Assembly (NCBI RefSeq): GCF_027172205.1
Contig: NC_070605.1
Span: forward strand, 23,254,804-23,318,803
Length of the DNA stretch: 64,000 bases
Origin: Podarcis raffonei
Taxonomy: Eukaryota; Chordata; Lepidosauria; Squamata; Lacertidae
Direction: 5' to 3'
Within the stretch, counting starts at the first letter, position 1; each line of letters opens with the position of its first letter. Under the pieces are notes generated by a model that saw only the letters and a list, made by a program, of their open reading frames with translations, had not been told where the DNA came from and did no database searches. A program made the position numbers and the translations under genes. Shown here one piece after another: positions 48,015 through 58,682 of this stretch.

Positions 48015-50688
48015 TCCTCCCCCAAAAGAATCAATGCGTGTTGCAGCAAGCAAAGCGTGATCCAGAGAAGAAAACAAACAGTTGTTATACACATAACACT
48101 CCTCTGTTGTTTCAGTTCCACCCTTGGAACTCCCCGCCACTGGTTTCCCCAGTGTACCTCTCTGGTTGTCTGGTTTCCAAGGAATGAGTGCATCTGCATT
48201 ACCTTGGCTAGCAACTCTCTGTTGTGTCTTTGTCTCTGACTTAGACACAGCTCCAACCTGTCCTCGGTTGTTTACAACAGCAACACATGCAACAGCTAAG
48301 TTAGCAAACTCCTCTGAGTACCTCTTGGGTGGTTGACCCTTTGTAACTCTCTCAGACCTACGTATGAGGTGCTGATCCTCTCTGCTCACTGGTCCAGTCT
48401 CAGGACTCTTTGGAGAACCAGTTCCAATGGTAAACAGTGGTTCATCCTTCAGTTGTGAAGGCCTATCCATTGTGTGAGACTTCCTCTCAATGACTGTGAC
48501 AACTGAGCTCTCCGAGCTATCAGTGTCATCACTTTCAGTACAGCTGTAATCAGTAAAATCATCATCATCTGAACCGTCCTCAGTGGGAAATGTGTGTACT
48601 ATCACTCTCTCCTGTTCAGGAGCACTCTCTAGAAATTTTGTGAGAATCACCTGACCAGATTCAGACAAAATTACTCTGTAGAGACCCTTTTCATACCTCA
48701 CAAAAATGCCTCTGGCATTCTTTACTCCACCTGGAGCTTCTGTTCTCACATGAGACCCAAAAACCTTGAAATGGGCAACAGAAGGTTTTCTGTGGAACAG
48801 TTTCTCAAAAGGAGAACTTCCCAACTCTTTTGAAACCTTTCTCATCTTCGTATAACAGAACGACATTAGAGACTCGGCCCAGTACTCATGTGGCAGATGT
48901 GAACTAAGCAATTGCGCATTCATCCCCTTTTGCAATTCTTTGTTCACTCGTACACAGACACCCCTGTTCCACGCTTCCGCTGAAACAGCAATCTTGTGTC
49001 TGATCCCCTTCTTCTGCAGGAACCTCTGGAAATCCTGTAAAAGAAAAATCTGCTTCTCATCTGTGAATAGACAATCAATGTTAGCATCATGCATACTCTT
49101 AACTTTGTCACAAAACTCCTGAAACCTCTCCAAGGCTTCCTGTGGCTTTCTCAACACATAAACCCAGACATAGTTAGAGAAATGATCCACACACATAAGA
49201 TAAAATCTTGTATTGCCTCTAGATGGTTCTAGAGGACCAATCACATCAGCATACACCTGCTGAAATGCTCTGTTGACTCCGGTCTTCTTCTTGGTAACAC
49301 CTGCAAGAGAAACTAGGTTAGACACAGATGAATTACATTCCATGTAATCACTTTGTGCAAAAGTCAACAAATATAGTCCATCCTTCTCTCTGGCCGAAAG
49401 AAATAACTCTCCATCTTTGTAGATCTTGCAGCTCTCAGCATCGTAGGACAATCTCAGTCCTCTCTTTGCAATCTGCGAAACACTTAGCAGATTGAACTTC
49501 AATTCAGGAACCAAGTAAACATTGTTTATTGTCAAGTTCAGACTCTTAAGATAGACAGTCCCCACGCCGGCCGCTTCCAGCTCCTGACCGTTGGCCTGTT
49601 TCACAGCGAAGCTTTGCTTCTTAAACGATGAAAAGAGTCCTCTGTGTGGGGACATATGAACCGTCGCTGCAGTGTCGATAATAAACGCGTTCCCAACATC
49701 CGGCGTGGTTCCTGTCGCCATCAAAGCCTTTCCAGGTTTCACCGAAGTCTTGGTGTGACCTTTGCCTGACGCCTCAGGCTTTGCTGAGCGGCCCTTCGCT
49801 CCTTTTGGCTGACGTGGCTTCTTGCAGTTCCGCTGAAGATGCCCAGCCTGTCCACAACTGTAACACTGGACAACGTTCAAAGCTACAGCTTCCTTTCCAG
49901 TAGCTTCTTCTGCGGGGGAATTAGAACTCCGTTCCTCCCTCCCCCTGTCCTTTACTTCCAGTGCAGCATGCCGGCTGTGTTCATCTAGAACCACGGCACT
50001 CAGGGGCACTCCCCCCTTCTTGGCATCCATGCTGAATCCAAGTCTGTGCTTTCTCTCTCAAGCCTGCTTTCACTTTCTAGTCAGTAAAAACCAAAAGTTC
50101 TCTTCTGGGTGTTTACTGTTTCACTGGCAGGCAAACCTTTGGGCGGTTTTCAAAATCCTTGCACATTCTGCGCAGATATCAAAATACTTCCCAGGCTTTT
50201 TACAGGCAGGCAAACTCCTGGGCTGTTTTTCTGCTTTCTCAGGCAGGCAATCTGCACGCTGTTTTCCACAGCTGCAAAGGTAGTCAAAACATTCTTTGAC
50301 ATCTTATTCTCTTTCTGAGCCAATCCCATTTGTCAGTAACTTTCTAAGCCCTGACGGTCGTTGCCTAGCAACCTTTCTCGGGACGGGAATCCTTATCTAC
50401 CACAGGAATTCCTGGTATGCCAGCTTGCCCTCAGAGCTTGTTTTTCTTTAAAATGCAGCTCTTTCGTGAACAGAGAATAATCCTTTCTGTGTTCACTCTC
50501 TTTTGCCCAAAATGCAGCCTACCTTTTTAGCTCCGTTGCCTTTCGGTGTCCAGCTGTCTGTTCAGCTTTCTGGCTGCAGGCAGACGCTTTCTTTATCTCC
50601 TTAGGTGCAGAGGATGGCAACGATTCATCGACCTCTCACCTCTCATGCAGATTCTCATAGATCAGATATCCATCGGTCTGCTACCAGA

Positions 50689-51166
50689 TGTCGGAATTCA
50701 AGCCATCAGAGCCAGTCCCAGCTCTTAGTCCAGAGGAATTTGGCCACCCTCCAGGTGCCCGGCTTGAATCCTTATTGACCTCCCCTGCCAGCGACTCCCG
50801 GCAGGATCAAGGGAGGTCTCCCTCGGCGATTCTTCCCAACGTGAAAGAAGAACACACCATTCCTCCCCCTCCTCTCCCAGGGAGGGGGAAAGAGACAGAC
50901 AGAAATATATTTACATGTCTTTATTCCTGTCTTTCACCAGTACAGAGAAAACATGTCTGTACACTCTGATTCCAACTGCAGAGAGAGAATAACTCCACCC
51001 ATGTACTTCCAGTACAGGGTCATGTGCTGCTCTGAGCTAACATCCAGCGCTCAGAGCTCTGAACAGACTGTCCCTGGTTCCCACGGTACAATCCAATAAC
51101 ATCAGTTTCCTGTTTACCATTCCAGCCATCTGGAGCTAGCTTCTGCATTGCTCCTTTTTCGTAACA
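50689..51166 (-). repeat. Upstream (5') LTR of the copia-type element
   Basis: Same length and ends as the other LTR; adjoined on its internal side by the tRNA-Met-type primer site. Confidence 0.9.
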
Positions 51167-53874
51167 GTTTCCATGACCTCCTCACACCTCCCCTTTTTGT
51201 ATTCCCATTTAGAAATACATTTCAGCAAATCCTTACCCTCTTTCATTTATCTTTACTCTATATCTTAACCTATTATAACTATATATTTTCATCCATTATC
51301 AATCCGTATTTACATATTCTTATTAATCTTGTTACCAATACCACTTATTTTCAATCCAACATCATTTTAACATTCATAAATTTTACAGTATTTCTGCAAG
51401 TAATCTTTAAATTTCTTCCAATCTTCTTCCACCAACTCTTCTCCCTGGTCTCGGATTCTGCCAGTCATTTCTGCCAATTCCATATAGTCCATCACCTTCA
51501 TCTGCCACTCTTCCAGTGTGAGTAAATCTTGTGTCTTCCAATACTTTTCAATCAGTATTCTTGCTGCTGTTGTTGCATACATAAAAAAAGTTCTATCCTT
51601 CTTTGGCACCAGTTGGCCGACTATGCCCAAGAGGAAGGCCTCTGGTTTCTTCAGGAAGGTATATTTAAATACCTTTTTCATTTCATTATAGATCATCTCC
51701 CAGAAAGCCTTAATCCTTGGGCATGTCCACCAAAGGTGAAAGAATGTACCTTCAGTTTCTTTACATTTCCAACAGTTATTATCGGGCAAATGATGGATTT
51801 TTGCAAGCTTGACTGGTGTCATGTACCACCTGTATATCATTTTCATAATATTCTCTCTTAAGGCATTACATACCGTAAATTTCATACCTGTGGTCCACAA
51901 CTGTTCCCAGTCAGCAAACATAATGTTATGTCCAACATCTTGTGCCCATTTAATCATAGCAGATTTAACCGTTTCATCCTGAGTATTCCATTTTAATAGC
52001 AAGTTATACATTCTTGAAAGTATCTTAGTTTTGGGATCTAACAGTTCTGTTTCCAGCTTTGATTTTTCCACCTGGAAGCCAATTTTTTTGTCCAAATTAT
52101 ATACCTCTCTTATTTGATAATAATGAAGCCAGTCTCGCACTTTGTCTTTTAATTTCTCAAAACTCTGCAATTTCAGTTTGTCTCCTTCTTGCTCCAAAAT
52201 TTCCCAATATTTTGGCCACTTGGCCTCCATATTGAGCTTTTTCTGAGCCTTAGCCTCCATTGGTGACAGCCACCTTGGGGTTTTATTTTCAAGTAAGTCT
52301 TTATATCTTATCCAGACATTAAACAATGCTTTCCTGACAATATGGTTCTTAAATGCTTTATGTGCTTTAACCTTGCCGTACCACAAATATGCATGCCACC
52401 CAAAAACATTATTGAAACCTTCTAAATCCAAAATGTCTGTGTTCTCAAGAAGCAGCCATTCTTTCAACCAGCAAAATGCTGCTGATTCATAATAAAGTTT
52501 AAGGTCTGGCAGGGCAAATCCACCTCTTTCCTTTGCGTCAGTTAGTATTTTAAATTTTATTCTGGGCTTCTTGCCCTGCCAGACAAATCTAGAAATGTCT
52601 CTCTGCCACTTCTTGAAACAGTCCATTTTGTCCAGAATTTGTAATGATTGAAACAAAAACAACATTCTTGGCAATACAGTCATCTTTATCGCAGCAATTC
52701 AACCCAACAAGGAAAGCTTCAAATTTGACCATATTTCTAAGTCCTTCTTCACTTCTGACCAACATTTTTCATAGTTGTCTTTAAATAAATTCCCATTTTT
52801 AGCTGTCATGTTAATCCCCAGGTATTTCACTTTCTTAACCACTGTTAAACCTGTCTCATTCTGAAACCTCTCTTTCTCCATCAGTGTTAAATTTTTCTCA
52901 AGGACTTTAGTTTTTAACTTATTCAACTTAAATCCTGCCACTTGACCAAATTCTTGAATCAGTTCTAATACACTTTTAGTACTAGATTCTGGCTCCTGTA
53001 AAGTCAATACTAAGTCATCTGCAAAAGCTTTCAATTTATATTGTTTAGCTCCGACCTTTATACCTTTAATCAGATGGTCCCTTCTAATCATATTTAACAA
53101 AACCTCCAGGACCGAAATAAAGAGCAATGGGGAAATTGGGCAGCCTTGTCGTGTCCCTTTCTCTATCTTGAATTCCTCTGTCACCACATTGTTAACTATT
53201 AATTTCGCCTTTTGTTCTGAATAAATTGCACTTATACCATTTTCAAACCCTTGACCAACCCCCATGCCCTGAAGATTTTTCTTCATAAAGCTCCAAGAAA
53301 TATTATCAAAAGCTTTCTCCGCATCCACAAAAATTAAAACTGCTTTAGTGTTGATGTCCACTTGCAACTTCTCCAAAATATTGATTATATTCCTCGTATT
53401 GTCAGACAAGTGTCTGCCTGGGAGAAAGCCAGCTTGGTCCTTATGTATCTCTTCCACTAATACTTTTTTTAATCTTTTGGCCAAAATGTCGGCAAATATT
53501 TTGTAATCCACATTAAGCAGGGATATGGGTCGGTAATTCTTGAGTTGTGTCTTTTCAGACTCAGTTTCCGTATAAGTGTAATATATGCTTCTTTCCACGA
53601 CTCTGGCGCCTTTTCCCCCTCCAAAATTTCATTGCAAACCTCCTTTAGTGGTTGAATTATCCCGTCCTTCAAAGTTCTATAATATTTTGAGGTTAAACCA
53701 TCCAGCCCAATTTACAAATGGAACACACTCAACAGGAAGCGGAACATGTTCCGCTTCCAAGGCAAAGTTCACAAACCAAAACACCTACTTCCGGCTTTGC
53801 AGTGTTCTTAATCTAAAGCTGTTCTTAAACCAAGGTACCACTGTATCTGAATCCTCATGGTGCCATGACTTCTT

Positions 53875-54610
53875 GAAACTAACTGGTGAAATTAATAGCT
53901 GAAACGAACAACAGCCAATTAATGGCTGGAACTAACTGGTGAAACTAATGGTTGAAACGAACTGATGAAACGAACTGATGAAACTAATAGTTAAAACTAG
54001 TTGGTGAAACTAACTACAGCTACTTAATGGCTGGATCTAACTGGTGAAACTAATGGCTGAAACGAACTGATGAAACGAACTGATGAAACTAATAGGTAAA
54101 ACTAGCTGGTGAAACTAACTACAGCTACTTAATGGCTGGATCTAACTGGTGAAACTAATGGCTGAAACAAACTGATGAAACTAATAGTTAAAACTAGCTG
54201 GTGAAACTAACTACAGCTACTTAATGGCTAGAACTAACTGGTGAAACTAATGGCTGAAACGAACTGATGAAACGAACTGATGAAACTAATGGGTAAAACT
54301 AGCTGGTGAAACTAACTACAGCTACTTAATGGCTGGATCTAACTGTTGAAACTAATGGCTGAAACGAACTGATGAAACTAATAGTTAAAACTAGCTGGTG
54401 AAACTAACTACAGCTACTTAATGGCTAGAACTAACTGGTGAAACTAATGGTTGAAACGAACTGATGAAACGAACTGATGAAACTAATAGTTAAAACTAGC
54501 TAGTGAAACTAACTACAGCTACTTAATGGCTGGATCTAACTGGTGAAACTAATGGCTGAAACAGACTTTTGAAGTTCACAGCTGAAAGTAATGTATGAAA
54601 TTGTCTGATA
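53875..54610 (+). repeat. Expanded GAAACTAACTGGT minisatellite with higher-order structure (unit 3)
   Basis: Units of about 13 bp (GAAACTAACTGGT, GAAACTAATGGCT, GAAACGAACTGAT) are built into a longer repeat marked by GGTGAAACTAACTACAGC at about 54003, 54108, 54200, 54304, 54397 and 54501. Spacing alternates between about 105 and about 92 bp, the difference being one extra 13-bp GAAACGAACTGAT unit. Units 1 and 2 hold only one to two of these longer repeats. Confidence 0.9.
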
Positions 54611-54785
54611 ATTTTTTTTTGCTAAAAAATAATTTTCTGTAGAAATGAATTGATAGATTTATTGATGAGTCTGAACAAATCCCCTTTCTATTTAATGAAG
54701 ATGAAATATTTCTAATTTAATTTGAAACATTATAAATCATAAGTTACCTCACTTTATTAAACTTTTTTGCTGTAACATAAAAACC

Positions 54786-55028
54786 AAGCACCGTTTCTAC
54801 AAGGAACAGGACCAAGCTGTCCGAAGGGTCCCACCTATTCCTGCTGGGAGATTTCAGTGCCAGAGTTGGGAATGGTCATCACAAGTGGGACAACTGCATA
54901 GGCTACTGTGGTATTGGCAGAACAGACAAAGACTTCTTGAGCTGTGCTCAGATCACAGCCTCTGAATCATGAACATGGTTTTCTCTACCAAGGCAAACCA
55001 TAAGAGTGTCTTGGAAACATCCAAATTC
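54786..55028 (+). repeat. LINE endonuclease-region fragment (unit 3)
   Basis: Homologous to 33180-33420, reading AVRRVPPIPAGRFQC-type and RLLELCSDH-type pieces. It ends abruptly at a SINE. Confidence 0.6.
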
Positions 55029-55216
55029 AGTTTACCTTCCCATTGGAGCGGTACTTATTTATCTACTTGCACTTTGATGTGCTTTCAAACTGCAAGGTTG
55101 GCAGGAGCAGGGACCGAGCAACGGGAGCTCACCCAGTCTCGGGGATTCGAACCGCCGACCTCCTGATCGGCAAGTCCTAGACTCTGTGGTTTAACCCACA
55201 GCGCCACCCACGTCCC
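55029..55216 (-). repeat. Truncated tRNA-derived SINE
   Basis: The minus strand gives the tRNA-like head of the same SINE as at 40892 (GGTTCGAATCC B box, GTGGTTTAACCCACAG on the plus strand). The 3' part is missing. Confidence 0.75.
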
Positions 55217-55800
55217 AGCGCCACCCACCCAGTTAGGCTTCTTAAAAAGAAATAGAACATTATTAATACTGTTTTATTTCCATGGCCCTTTGCCCCCCCC
55301 AAATGGTCCCCAGTTGCTACAGCAGTTTGTTTTCTCTCTCTATCCATGGGAGTTGTGGCAAATCACAGGACAGGCTGCTGACTCTCATTCCAGGTCCTTG
55401 TCCTTGTGCATATTTGCAAGGCACACAAGTCTATCTCTTGGCTAAGGCATTTCCCCTTCTGTTCTGACTTGTATCAAAACTGCTTGCAGAGGAAGGAAAT
55501 GCAATTGCATGCTTTGCAAAACATCTACGCCCTTTTCCCTCTTAACAGCTCCCGTGCTAAACAGTTCATGGGCTGGGAGAGTCAGAGGAAATATGGCTGT
55601 GGGCCACATCTGGCCTGCAAGTCATGGATTCCTCATAAAAACAATTTTCTCGGAAGGCAAAGCCTAGTCTTCACAAAGGACTCAGCCTTCACTTATATTT
55701 TTATGCGTGGAACAGGAGTCTCACTCCACAGCTAGATAAAGCAGATCATCTCATTTTCATCATTTTCTTCAAGACAGCAAGATTTTGCTTGGCCCCTTGC

Positions 55801-55803
55801 TTT

Positions 55804-55846
<43 letters not shown>

Positions 55847-55881
55847 CTCTTTCTCTCTTTCTCTCTTTCTCTCTTTCTCTC

Positions 55882-55950
<69 letters not shown>

Positions 55951-55951
55951 C
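55801..55951. repeat. (CTTT)n / (CTCT)n polypyrimidine microsatellite
   Basis: About 150 bases of CTTT and CTCTTT units. Open frames through it are low-complexity artefacts. Confidence 0.95.
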
Positions 55952-56544
55952 TTCTCCCTCCCTCTGTTGTCTTCCCTTTCTGCATCTGTATCTCTTCCTG
56001 CTTGTCCTCTTTCAGTTTTTTAAAGAAATATTTGCATGGTTTCCCCATGAGACCTGGATGAAGCATTCCAGTCTAACACGATGCTTTGATCTGAGTGCTT
56101 GGGTCTGTGGGTAGGTTTGATCATGCACTCAGTTTTCATGATCAAAATGCAAATGTCTGAATTTAAAACTGACATTTAAAAAACACACAACATTTTAAAA
56201 TTCCTTCTCTACTTAGAAAAATCCAGAGATGGATCCAGTTCAGTGGCATCATAAATGAAAGAGCAATGCTAACTCCTGATATTTGCTGTTTGGAGGAGTA
56301 AAGGTGTCCAGTAGTAGGAAGCAGGAAGTCCAAGATGTTACAGGAATGGGGTTGGGGTGGAGCAGAGCAGGCGATGATCTACTAGATTCAAAGCTACTAC
56401 ATTCTGCCAAGAGGGTGGCAGTCTGGGTCACTCAGCTACAACAGCTGTTTACGGAAGAGGGGGAAACTTCTATTCTGGCCACCTGAGCATTTGGGACCAC
56501 AGATGTGATCATGGATCCACTATTTGAATTTGAATTCCTGCAAT

Positions 56545-56850
56545 GGAATGAGCTCCCGTTGCTCTGTTCCGGCTCCTGCCAACCTAGCAGTTTGAAAGCA
56601 CACCAGTGCAAGTAGATAAACAGGTACCGCTGTGGCAGGAAGTTAAACAGTGTTTCCGCAGGCTCTGGTTTCCATCATGGTATTCCATTGCGCCAGAAGT
56701 GGTTGAGTCATGCTCGCCACATGACCCGTAAAGCTATCTGTGGACAAACAGTGGCTCCCTCAGCCTAAAAGCAAGATGAGTGTCGCAACCCCAGAGTCGC
56801 CTTTGACTGGACTTAACCATCCAGGGGTCATTTACCTTTTACCATTACTA
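56545..56850 (+). repeat. tRNA-derived SINE, body and 3' end
   Basis: GAGCTCCCGTTGCTC, AGTGCAAGTAGATAAACAGG, CACATGACCCGTAAAGC and GCAAGATGAGTGTCGCAACC follow in the order of the family. The tRNA head is missing. Confidence 0.75.
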
Positions 56851-56854
56851 CTCC

Positions 56855-58140
56855 ACTGCTCTCTAACCATGGTTTTGATTGCTGTGCTTCGGGACTCAGA
56901 AGAAAATAACATATCCATTCGTCAACCCCTATATGAGAGGAGCAGGGAAGCAATTTTGCCCCAAGAGGTATATTGGAATGTGGCCAATCTTCCATGGGTG
57001 GATGGGGCCAAAAGCAGAATAAAAATCCAAATAAATAAATAGAAATAGAAAATAAATAAAATCCACAGGCACACACATAGAGAGAGAAAGAGGCAGGCAG
57101 ACAAGTATACATACACACATTCAGAAAGCCAGAGATCCCTTTCCTTAACCTTTAAGAATAAAAAACAGCTTTTTACTGCCTTATTTGTTTCACCATACAA
57201 ATGGAAATGACTCTCTGATGAGATTGGTTTTTAAGCTTTCTATTTTTACCTGCATTATATTGTAACAACTTCAAAAAGCCTTCTCGTCAGCCAGAGAACT
57301 TTTGATCATGGATGGTTCTTAACATATGTATTTGTTCTTGTATTATAATTTATAGAATTGTGCAATCAGGCTTGAATGAGTACAGTCAGGGTGACTGTAG
57401 TGTTTCGTGATCATGTAATTAAAAAACAAACATCCCTTGTCAACAAAAAACAAAAAACCAGCTTTTTACTTTCCAAGAGCAAGCAGAGTCTTTTCTCTGG
57501 TTTCAGCACTAGAGTTTCATTGTGCATAGATTGAAGGTAAGCGAAATGCTGCCTGCACTTTAAGAGTAAAGGCATTTGCATGCTCTTCCACTACACTCCT
57601 AGAGTAGGAATATGTGCAAATATTGCCTTCTACCCTCAAATAACAGCCTGAGGATTATTTCTGAGCTGAGCACTGTTGGGCAGAGTGCTAAAATTTGGGA
57701 TAAGACTCTGCTTGCACTTTGAGCTCTTGGTGGTGCTTAGTGACAGGGGTACCAACCATATGGAGGGAGGCAGGTAAGCTCCACCCCACATATTTGATCA
57801 CATGATGCACACCATTAGAATGGCAGTGCCCATCAACTTGGGGGGAGGAGTGACCCCCTTAAATAGCTTATGGGGGAGGCGAAGGGACCTTGGCTCATAG
57901 GAGCTGACTGCTATGCTTGGTGGTCAGATTCCTTCAAATCCTCAAATCTTACCGCATGGTACTTAGATCAGACATAAGAGATCTCTGTGCCTGAGATGGC
58001 TGGTGATTGGCAAGTGGGTGCAATTTGTTCAAAGCAACCTCATGGGACAAACTGAGAGGCTGGTGGGCCTGGCAAGATCAATGGGCTGAAGATATCACAC
58101 TACGGCTCTAGGATGGTACCCTCTTTAACATTGCACTGGC
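56855..58140. other. Intergenic stretch, no gene recognised
   Basis: Lies downstream of VMO1 copy 7. It contains short A-rich and purine-rich runs but no open frame with recognisable content and no repeat ends I could define. Confidence 0.5.
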
Positions 58141-58145
58141 CTCCC

Positions 58146-58525
58146 TGTTAGGATACAGTTCCGTTCCACCTTAAATGGTCAGGCATGATTGTTGTGTGTC
58201 ATATGCCTGTTTACTCCCAGCACTGTTCTCTCTGGGAACTTCTGTTTTGTATATAGCTTTTGTTCCGGCTGTTTTCCTGGACACGAATGCAAGCAGTCAT
58301 GTTTTTCCTTTGTTCTGATCTACGTTGAATAAAGCTGTAAATATGCTCTCCTGGCTGAAACTTCCGTTGTGGAAACTCTGCAGAAAGGGTGTGCACTAGT
58401 CTTGGAATGTGTCTGAGGCTCGTGTCGCCAATTGACTGGTGCTGTTCTACGGGAGACGGGGACATCGCCCGGAGATGACGTGGAGGCCTGCCTGATGGCT
58501 TCGTCTCCCTGGCAGTATCCCAACA
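58146..58525 (+). mobile_element. Solo LTR downstream of VMO1 copy 7
   Basis: Ends TGTTAGGATAC and GTATCCCAACA are imperfect inverted repeats, flanked by CTCCC on both sides (58141-58145, 58526-58530). A GAATAAAGCTG signal lies about 200 bases before the 3' end, giving the plus orientation. Family not resolved. A fossil. Confidence 0.8.
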
Positions 58526-58616
58526 CTCCCATCCAAAACCAATTCATGCAGTCTTAAGGAACTGAGATCAGGAAGGGACAAAGCTCCAAAAGGTACACAC
58601 AACTCTTTGGTTAAGA

Positions 58617-58622
58617 TTTATT
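58617..58622 (-). promoter_or_regulatory. Polyadenylation signal AATAAA of VMO1 copy 7
   Basis: AATAAA on the minus strand about 60 nt past the stop codon. Confidence 0.65.
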
Positions 58623-58682
58623 GTTGGTGAAGTTTCATGACAACAAACCATTAGAACACAGGCAGGATGAAGCCCAAGTGAT

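Larger units (their letters stand above)
47537..51166 (-). mobile_element. Ty1/copia-type LTR retrotransposon, shortened copy (fossil)
   Basis: Two 478-bp LTRs (47537-48014, 50689-51166) enclose an internal region. Next to the upstream LTR the minus strand reads TGGTAGCAGA, complementary to the 3' end of initiator tRNA-Met, the primer usual for copia elements. One long frame (47868-50030, minus) holds a zinc knuckle (CYSCGQAGHLQRNC), a protease-type motif (IDTAATVHMS) and an integrase region (VYADVIGPLEPSRGNTRFYL onward). The order protease-integrase fits copia. No reverse transcriptase or RNase H part was recognised, so it is broken and not self-sufficient. By eye the two LTRs differ at only about two places, which suggests a recent insertion. 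It sits inside the L1 at 47360-53707; no clear target duplication was found. Confidence 0.88.
47360..53707 (-). mobile_element. L1 LINE (ORF2), holding a copia element
   Basis: Flanked by CAATTTAC (47352-47359, 53708-53715). Poly(T) at the left end is the 3' tail, so the L1 is on the minus strand and 5'-truncated. ORF2 pieces: 52699-53598 with reverse transcriptase motifs (ILIFVDAEKAFD-like, GTRQGCPISPLLF, KAFADDLVL) and 51367-52683 (438 aa) with the C-terminal CWKCKETEGTFFHLWWTC finger region. Between them a single TGA replaces an expected tryptophan codon, and a frameshift lies near 53540 before NYRPISLL. Otherwise the frame is long and open, so this is a fairly young copy. Its 3' UTR is split by the copia element at 47537-51166. 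Confidence 0.9.
47251..53843. mobile_element. Tc1/mariner-type MITE split by an L1 insertion
   Basis: Left part 47251-47359 starts CAGTGGTACCTCAGTTTATG; right part from 53708 ends TTAAACCAAGGTACCACTG at 53843. Together they match the intact MITE at 32458-32694. TA flanks both ends. Confidence 0.8.
41905..55028. repeat. Tandem duplication unit 3 (VMO1 copy 6, no pseudogene)
   Basis: Starts like units 1 and 2 and follows them through VMO1, the CR1-like pieces, the MITE, the minisatellite and the LINE endonuclease fragment, where it stops against a SINE. About 6.3 kb of its length is an L1 carrying a copia element. Confidence 0.75.

Noticed and set aside
55746-56114. Long frames rich in Lys-Glu-Arg or Phe-Leu-Ser
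   Set aside because: Produced by the CTTT/CTCT microsatellite on either strand.
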